Shown here: one piece after another, positions 7,053 to 10,603 of the stretch
How positions within the stretch are numbered: position 1 is the stretch's first letter
How the letters are laid out: each line of letters begins with the position of its first letter
Source of the DNA: an uncultured Erythrobacteraceae bacterium
Lineage (GTDB): Bacteria; Pseudomonadota; Alphaproteobacteria; Sphingomonadales; Sphingomonadaceae
Reading direction: 5' to 3'
Assembly: GCA_950071875.1 (NCBI GenBank)
Contig: CATMNW010000053.1
Location: forward strand, 1 to 10,603
DNA length: 10,603 nucleotides
Notes under the pieces: generated by a model
What the model saw: the letters and a program-made list of their open reading frames with translations, nothing else
Told to the model about the DNA's origin: nothing
Database searches by the model: none
Position numbers and translations under genes: made by a program

Positions 7053-7079
7053 GGGCGCAGGCGATAGGCAAAAGCGCCC
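7053..7079. repeat. Hairpin-forming inverted repeat next to the ccmA start codon
   Basis: GGGCGC (7053-7058) and GCGCCC (7074-7079) are a perfect 6+6 inverted repeat with a 15-base loop. In the ccmA transcript it would fold directly before the AUG, where a ribosome site would be expected. Only the repeat is visible; a regulatory role is an inference. Confidence 0.35.
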
Positions 7080-7116
7080 GCAGCGACAAGCAGGACCAAC
7101 AGGAGATTCGCGCGCC

Positions 7117-7410
7117 ATGACCGTCGAGCAACTGAGTGCAGAGGAACGCGACAGCTGGCTGAGCGGACTGAAAGACTGGTCTTTGACACGCGAGGGCAAG
7201 GCCATCGAACGCAAGATCGAGTTCGCCGACTTTTCCGAAGCCTTTGCATTCATGACCCGCGTTGCGATGATAGCGGAAAGCCGCGATCACCATCCCGAGT
7301 GGTTCAATGTCTACAATCGTGTCGAAATTACCCTCACCACGCATGATGCAGACGGGTTGAGCCTGCGTGATGTGAAGATGGCGCGAAAAATAGATGCCCT
7401 GCTGAATTAG
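7117..7410 (+). CDS. phhB: Pterin-4a-carbinolamine dehydratase
   Basis: Dehydrates 4a-hydroxytetrahydropterin to quinonoid dihydropterin, recycling the pterin cofactor of aromatic amino acid hydroxylases. The 97-residue length is normal for the family. The signature is present: DHHPEW (57-62) with the catalytic histidines 58 and 59, then Tyr66, His76 in THDADG, and Asp85. AGGAG at 7101-7105 is a good ribosome site, 11 bases before the ATG. The frame extends upstream into the antisense of ccmA without homology. No phenylalanine hydroxylase gene is near, so its partner is either elsewhere or the protein serves a different pterin pathway such as that of molybdopterin or folate. It diverges from ccmA and converges with the dehydrogenase gene. 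Confidence 0.93.
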   Translation: MTVEQLSAEERDSWLSGLKDWSLTREGKAIERKIEFADFSEAFAFMTRVAMIAESRDHHPEWFNVYNRVEITLTTHDADGLSLRDVKMARKIDALLN

Positions 7411-7439
7411 GGCCCGCAACCGTATCCCGAGCGACTGCG

Positions 7440-7467
7440 TTCGAGGCGAATGAACTCGGGCCTCGAA
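7440..7467. terminator. Possible bidirectional hairpin terminator between convergent genes
   Basis: TTCGAGGC (7440-7447) and GCCTCGAA (7460-7467) form a perfect 8-base stem with a 12-base loop. It lies between the phhB stop and the end of the convergent dehydrogenase gene. Neither strand has a run of T after it, so it is not a classical intrinsic terminator. A competing stem CCCGAG/CTCGGG (7426-7431 with 7455-7460) shares part of the sequence. Confidence 0.4.
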
Positions 7468-7479
7468 AGGAATGACGAC

Positions 7480-8286
7480 CTAGCGACCCATCGGGCGCGC
7501 GCTGGCACGCGTTTGCTTGCGGACCCGGCCCGGCAGCCATCTAGCGGCAAATGCCATGGTCTTCGCGGTCTTGCCAACGGTCGTATGCAGTTTCTCGCCA
7601 TGAACGGCCGACCAGGCGGCAGCGGCGACTTCCCGAACCGGCGTAATCTCGAGACCTGCTTCCGTAACGCGTTGGCGGATGCCTTCGTTGCTGCGCGCAT
7701 TGGGATTGTGGTCGAGCAAAGGCGTTTCGATAAAACCCGGCATAAGGCTGCGCACGTTTATGCCGTCTTCCGCCCACTCGCCGTCGAGGCTCTCTGTCAG
7801 GGCGCGCACACCGAACTTGGTTGCGGAATAAACGCTGGCGCCCGGGGTCCCGTAGATGCCCGCAGCACTTGCGGTATTGAGCAGGCAAGAACCCGGCGCG
7901 CTTTTCTTCAGATAAGGATGCGCGGCCTGCGCGCCGAACAGCACGCCTTTCAGGTTGATGTCCAGGCAACGCTCGATTTCTTCTATGCTATTTTCCAGCA
8001 GCGATCCGCCGAGCGGGATACCCGCATTGTTGAACACGACATCGATCCGGCCTCCTGTAGCGACGGAAAAAGCTTCCAGCGCTTCATCCCAGGCCGCGCG
8101 ATCGCGGACATCGAGAACATGCGAATACGTAAAGCCATTACCGATCAGCTCGGCGGTTTCCTGCACGCCTGCCTTGTCGATATCGCTAAGCCCGACGAAC
8201 CAGCCGCGTTCGGCGAAATAGAGAGCTACCGCGCGCCCTATGCCAGAACCGCCGCCGGTGATGAAAATGGCCTTGCGATCGCTCAT
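7480..8286 (-). CDS. Short-chain dehydrogenase/reductase (classical SDR)
   Basis: NAD(P)-dependent oxidoreductase of the classical SDR family, 268 residues, substrate unknown. The Rossmann motif TGGGSGIG spans 10-17, Asp60 lies in the VLDVRD adenine-binding segment, NNAG spans 86-89, and the catalytic tetrad Asn111, Ser140, Tyr153 and Lys157 (YSATK) is complete. An acidic residue after beta-strand 2 (LSDID, 33-37) points to NAD rather than NADP. The C-terminus is basic (PGRVRKQTRASARPMGR). The ATG at 8286 has GGGAGA some 7 bases upstream. The DNA glycosylase gene ends 22 bases before it, so the two are probably one transcript. The sequence does not allow a choice among 3-oxoacyl reductases, alcohol dehydrogenases and similar enzymes. 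Confidence 0.93.
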   Translation of the reverse strand: MSDRKAIFITGGGSGIGRAVALYFAERGWFVGLSDIDKAGVQETAELIGNGFTYSHVLDVRDRAAWDEALEAFSVATGGRIDVVFNNAGIPLGGSLLENSIEEIERCLDINLKGVLFGAQAAHPYLKKSAPGSCLLNTASAAGIYGTPGASVYSATKFGVRALTESLDGEWAEDGINVRSLMPGFIETPLLDHNPNARSNEGIRQRVTEAGLEITPVREVAAAAWSAVHGEKLHTTVGKTAKTMAFAARWLPGRVRKQTRASARPMGR

Positions 8287-8308
8287 GATGTGTCTCCCGT
8301 AAGCGCCT

Positions 8309-8926
8309 TTACAGCGCCGCGTTATTGTAGGTGTGCCAGGCGAAAATCGCCATTGCGCCGCGATAGGGACGCCATTTGTCGCCCAGCGCGCGCGTTTCCT
8401 TTTCGCTCGGGCGGGCAGGCAGTTCGAGCAGACGCCCGACCGCTTCCTGCACAGCGAGGTCGCCGGCGGGCCATATGTCCTGCCGCCCCTCGGCGAACAG
8501 CAGGTAGATTTCCGCCGACCAGCGGCCGATGCCCTTGATCCGGGTCAATTCGTCTATGGCTGCCTCGTCATCGGCCGGAAGGTTTTCGATATCGAGCTCG
8601 CCGCCCGCCACGAGCTCGCACAAGCTGCGGGCATAGCCCTGCTTCTCGCGCGAGAGCCCGCATGCGCGCAAGGTATCGAAATCGCGGGCCAGTAGTTCGT
8701 GGGCGTGCATGTCTTCGCCCAGTTCAGCCTCCAGCTTGTTCCACACCGAAGCCGCTGCCGCCACGCTGACCTGCTGGCCGACGATGGTGCGCAGCAAGGT
8801 CCGATAGCCGGTCGGACGGATACGCTCTTCGGGATAGCCACAGCGCTCGATCGCGGCTGCAACTGTCGCGTCCGAGGAAGCGACAGCATCGAGATGCTCG
8901 CGCAATTGTGCGTTGGTCAGACCCAT
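8309..8926 (-). CDS. AlkA-like DNA-3-methyladenine glycosylase II (HhH-GPD family)
   Basis: Base-excision repair enzyme that removes alkylated bases such as 3-methyladenine. The protein is 205 residues, shorter than E. coli AlkA because the extra N-terminal domain is missing. It shows IVGQQVS (48-54), the helix-hairpin-helix LTRIKGIGRWSAEIYLLF (127-144), and the catalytic Asp156 in WPAGDLAV, which matches AlkA Asp238. WRPYRGAMAIFAWH (185-198) is the conserved C-terminal helix. There are no four Cys for an iron-sulphur cluster, which argues against the EndoIII and MutY branches. The ATG at 8926 gives the usual N-terminus; GGAAGG lies about 14 bases upstream. The frame is open to 9001 but without homology. 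It is divergent from the ferredoxin gene and sits upstream of the SDR gene. Confidence 0.92.
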   Translation of the reverse strand: MGLTNAQLREHLDAVASSDATVAAAIERCGYPEERIRPTGYRTLLRTIVGQQVSVAAAASVWNKLEAELGEDMHAHELLARDFDTLRACGLSREKQGYARSLCELVAGGELDIENLPADDEAAIDELTRIKGIGRWSAEIYLLFAEGRQDIWPAGDLAVQEAVGRLLELPARPSEKETRALGDKWRPYRGAMAIFAWHTYNNAAL

Positions 8927-9018
8927 GGCTTGTTCGCTTGCCTTCCCAGTCCCGATTGAATAGCAGCGCGACGCATAGGTCGGGCCAGTGGCCCTTTGCA
9001 ACCGAGGAAGAACCCACG

Positions 9019-9336
9019 ATGCCGAAACTGATCGTCACAACCCGCGAAGGCGAAACCAGCGAAATCGAAGTCGCCGACGGCCTGACCGTGATGGAAGCGA
9101 TCCGTGACAATGGCTTCGACGAACTGCTGGCGCTATGCGGCGGCTGCTGTTCCTGCGCGACCTGCCATGTCCATGTCGACGTGGCCTACTCCAACAAGCT
9201 TCCCGAAATGAGCGAAGACGAGGACGACCTGCTGGAATCGACCGACCACCGTGAAGCAACTTCGCGCCTTTCGTGCCAGATACCGTTCACGGCAGAACTG
9301 GACGGGCTGAAGGTTACTATTGCACCTGAAGATTGA
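9019..9336 (+). CDS. 2Fe-2S ferredoxin, adrenodoxin/putidaredoxin type
   Basis: Small soluble electron carrier of 105 residues. The cluster ligands follow the adrenodoxin pattern C-x5-C-x2-C...C: Cys40, Cys46, Cys49 and Cys86. Two more cysteines (43 and 44) lie inside the binding loop. The start MPKLIVTTREGE and the end LDGLKVTIAPED are typical for the family, and the acidic stretch EMSEDEDDLLE (63-73) is the expected partner-docking region. GAGGAAG is placed 8 bases before the ATG, a good ribosome site, so the longer frame from 8908 is rejected. Such ferredoxins feed cytochromes P450 or iron-sulphur cluster assembly; no P450, reductase or isc gene is in the window, so the partner is unknown. 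cysK follows after 42 bases. Confidence 0.94.
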   Translation: MPKLIVTTREGETSEIEVADGLTVMEAIRDNGFDELLALCGGCCSCATCHVHVDVAYSNKLPEMSEDEDDLLESTDHREATSRLSCQIPFTAELDGLKVTIAPED

Positions 9337-9350
9337 TATTGTTTGCGGGT

Positions 9351-9368
9351 TAAGGTGCTCACGCCTTA
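9351..9368 (+). terminator. Hairpin between ferredoxin and cysteine synthase genes
   Basis: TAAGGTG (9351-9357) and CGCCTTA (9362-9368) pair over 7 bases with one G-U and a CTCA tetraloop. A short TTTT follows at 9375-9378, directly before the cysK ATG. It could be a weak terminator for the ferredoxin transcript, or a leader structure that affects cysK translation, as it takes in the only AAGG in the leader. The stem is modest, so chance is possible. Confidence 0.3.
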
Positions 9369-9378
9369 TTCGCCTTTT

Positions 9379-10395
9379 ATGACATCCATTCCCGTACGCG
9401 AGCACACGCTCGACCTGATCGGCAATACCCCGCTCGTCCGCCTCGAAGGGCCGAGCGCGGAGGCCGGCTGCGACATTTTCGGCAAGTGCGAATTCGCCAA
9501 TCCCGGCGCTTCGGTGAAAGACCGGGCAGCCCTCTACATCATCCGCGATGCGGAAGCGCGCGGCGACCTGAAGCCCGGGGGAACCGTGGTCGAAGGGACG
9601 GCGGGCAATACCGGTATCGGCATTGCGCTGGTCGCCAATGCGCTCGGCTATCGGACAATCATCGTGATGCCCGACAACCAGAGCCAGGAAAAAATGCAGA
9701 CCATTCGCGCTCTGGGCGCCGAACTGGTCACCGTGCCGCCGACCAAATATGCCGACTGCAACCATTTCCAACACGTCTCGCGCCGCATGGCGGAAGAAAT
9801 CGATGGTGCGATCTGGGCGGGTCAGTTCGACAATACTGCGAATCGCAAAGCCCATATCGAAACGACCGCCAAAGAACTCTGGGAAGAGCTGGACGGGCGG
9901 ATCGATGGCTTCACCTGCGCTGCCGGGACCGGCGGCACGATCGCCGGTGTCGGCATGGGCCTCAAGGAGCTGGACGAGAAGATCGTCATCGCATTGACCG
10001 ACCCGCATGGTGCGGCGCTCTACAACTACTTCGCCAACGGCGAGTTGAAGGCCGAAGGCTCTTCCGTCGCCGAAGGTATCGGCCAAGGGCGGATCACCGG
10101 CAATCTCGAAGGGGCACCGATCGACACGCAGTTTCGGGTTTCTGACGAAGAAGGCCTCATGTGGGTGGCCCGCCTGCTCCGCGAGGAAGGACTGTGTCTT
10201 GGCCTGTCGAGCGGGATCAACGTGGCAGGCGCTATTGCACTGGGCAAGCAGTTGGTTGCCGAAGGTCGCGAAAATCCGCGTGTAGCTACCATCCTGTGCG
10301 ACACCGGGTTCCGCTATCTTTCGACGCTGTACAACGCCGAATGGCTCGCATCGAAAGACCTTCCCGTATTCGACTGGTTGCAATCGGGCGATTGA
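9379..10395 (+). CDS. cysK: Cysteine synthase (O-acetylserine sulphhydrylase), PLP-dependent
   Basis: Makes cysteine from O-acetylserine and sulphide. The 338-residue fold-type II PLP enzyme shows the Schiff-base Lys47 in NPGASVKDR (41-49), TAGNTG (74-79) for the substrate carboxylate, the phosphate-binding GTGGT (183-187), and LSSG (276-279) near the pyridine nitrogen. TDPHGAALYNYFANGE (207-222) and the longer C-terminus resemble the alphaproteobacterial CysK-like branch rather than the 323-residue E. coli CysK, so cystathionine beta-synthase-like activity cannot be excluded. The ATG at 9379 lacks a Shine-Dalgarno; an in-frame GTG at 9355 or TTG at 9343 would add non-conserved residues. The gene is downstream of the ferredoxin gene in the same direction. 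Confidence 0.9.
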   Translation: MTSIPVREHTLDLIGNTPLVRLEGPSAEAGCDIFGKCEFANPGASVKDRAALYIIRDAEARGDLKPGGTVVEGTAGNTGIGIALVANALGYRTIIVMPDNQSQEKMQTIRALGAELVTVPPTKYADCNHFQHVSRRMAEEIDGAIWAGQFDNTANRKAHIETTAKELWEELDGRIDGFTCAAGTGGTIAGVGMGLKELDEKIVIALTDPHGAALYNYFANGELKAEGSSVAEGIGQGRITGNLEGAPIDTQFRVSDEEGLMWVARLLREEGLCLGLSSGINVAGAIALGKQLVAEGRENPRVATILCDTGFRYLSTLYNAEWLASKDLPVFDWLQSGD

Positions 10396-10419
10396 CTGCA
10401 CGCCCGCGAGCCCTAGGCT

Positions 10420-10603
10420 ATGCGCGTGCACCAGTTTTTCGACATGAGCCGCAAACCGCCCGTCGGCGAACTGCCCGACGTGACGGTCAACGATGCCCGG
10501 CGCGCCAGAACGATGCAGCGTTTGCAGGTGGGCATCACCGGTATTGTCATGATGATCCTGCTCGTCGGCTTGGCGAGCGTGATCCAGAACCGGGCAGCGG
10601 AAA
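10420..10603 (+). CDS. Unknown membrane protein, N-terminus only (cut by right window edge)
   Basis: The frame is open from the ATG at 10420 to the right edge, 61 codons. An internal ATG at 10444 (SRKPPVGELPDVTV follows) is an equally good start, as neither has a strong ribosome site. After a polar stretch containing the basic segment ARRARTMQR comes one hydrophobic segment, VGITGIVMMILLVGLASVI, at about residues 37-55 from the first ATG, followed by QNRAAE. This suggests a single-pass protein with its N-terminus in the cytoplasm. I do not recognise the family. It starts 24 bases after the cysK stop and may share its transcript. Confidence 0.6.
   Translation, partial: MRVHQFFDMSRKPPVGELPDVTVNDARRARTMQRLQVGITGIVMMILLVGLASVIQNRAAE

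Noticed and set aside
7450..8538. Plus-strand open frame of 362 codons
   Set aside because: Antisense shadow of the SDR gene and the end of the glycosylase gene, a common effect in high-GC DNA.
8927..9018. Promoter elements between the glycosylase and ferredoxin genes
   Set aside because: TTG- and TAG-containing words occur, but none has the right spacing to support a call.
9133..10431. Long minus-strand open frame of 432 codons
   Set aside because: It lies antisense to the ferredoxin and cysK genes, both of which have clear family motifs; its product resembles no family I know.

Overview
The window looks like ordinary chromosome from an alphaproteobacterium, most likely of the Sphingomonadales/Erythrobacteraceae type. 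This rests on the high GC content, the glnB-glnA gene order, the style of the 2Fe-2S ferredoxin and cysteine synthase, and the c-type cytochrome maturation pair. The assignment comes from recognising protein families, not from a database search. Almost all of the window is coding, with short gaps and many overlapping or nearly touching genes. I see no tRNA, rRNA, insertion sequence, CRISPR array, phage gene or long repeat.

Left part (1-4108, all minus strand). Transcription runs right to left through an M17 leucyl aminopeptidase, a small SH3-like protein, argC (arginine biosynthesis), a 162-base gap, glnB (P-II signal protein) and glnA (glutamine synthetase, cut by the left edge). The aminopeptidase, SH3 and argC genes are tightly packed and probably co-transcribed. 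The gap before glnB carries a very good match to a sigma-54 (-24/-12) promoter, the expected control for nitrogen-regulated glnBA, with a short inverted repeat just upstream.

Middle part (4109-7410). A divergent 46-base gap separates the aminopeptidase from a plus-strand DUF3298/RsiV-type lipoprotein, followed by map (methionine aminopeptidase). Facing map are ccmA and ccmB on the minus strand, the ATPase and membrane subunits of the haem/cytochrome c maturation ABC transporter, overlapping by 4 bases. Divergent from ccmA is a pterin-4a-carbinolamine dehydratase (phhB).

Right part (7411-10603). A minus-strand pair encodes an AlkA-like DNA glycosylase and a classical short-chain dehydrogenase. 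Divergent from them run a 2Fe-2S ferredoxin (adrenodoxin type), a cysteine synthase and the start of a single-pass membrane protein of unknown function.

Nothing here looks like an undescribed defence, mobile or biosynthetic system. The points most worth a second look are the sigma-54 promoter region of glnBA, the stand-alone SH3 protein that resembles the front half of an NlpC/P60 peptidase, and several hairpins placed next to start codons or between converging genes.
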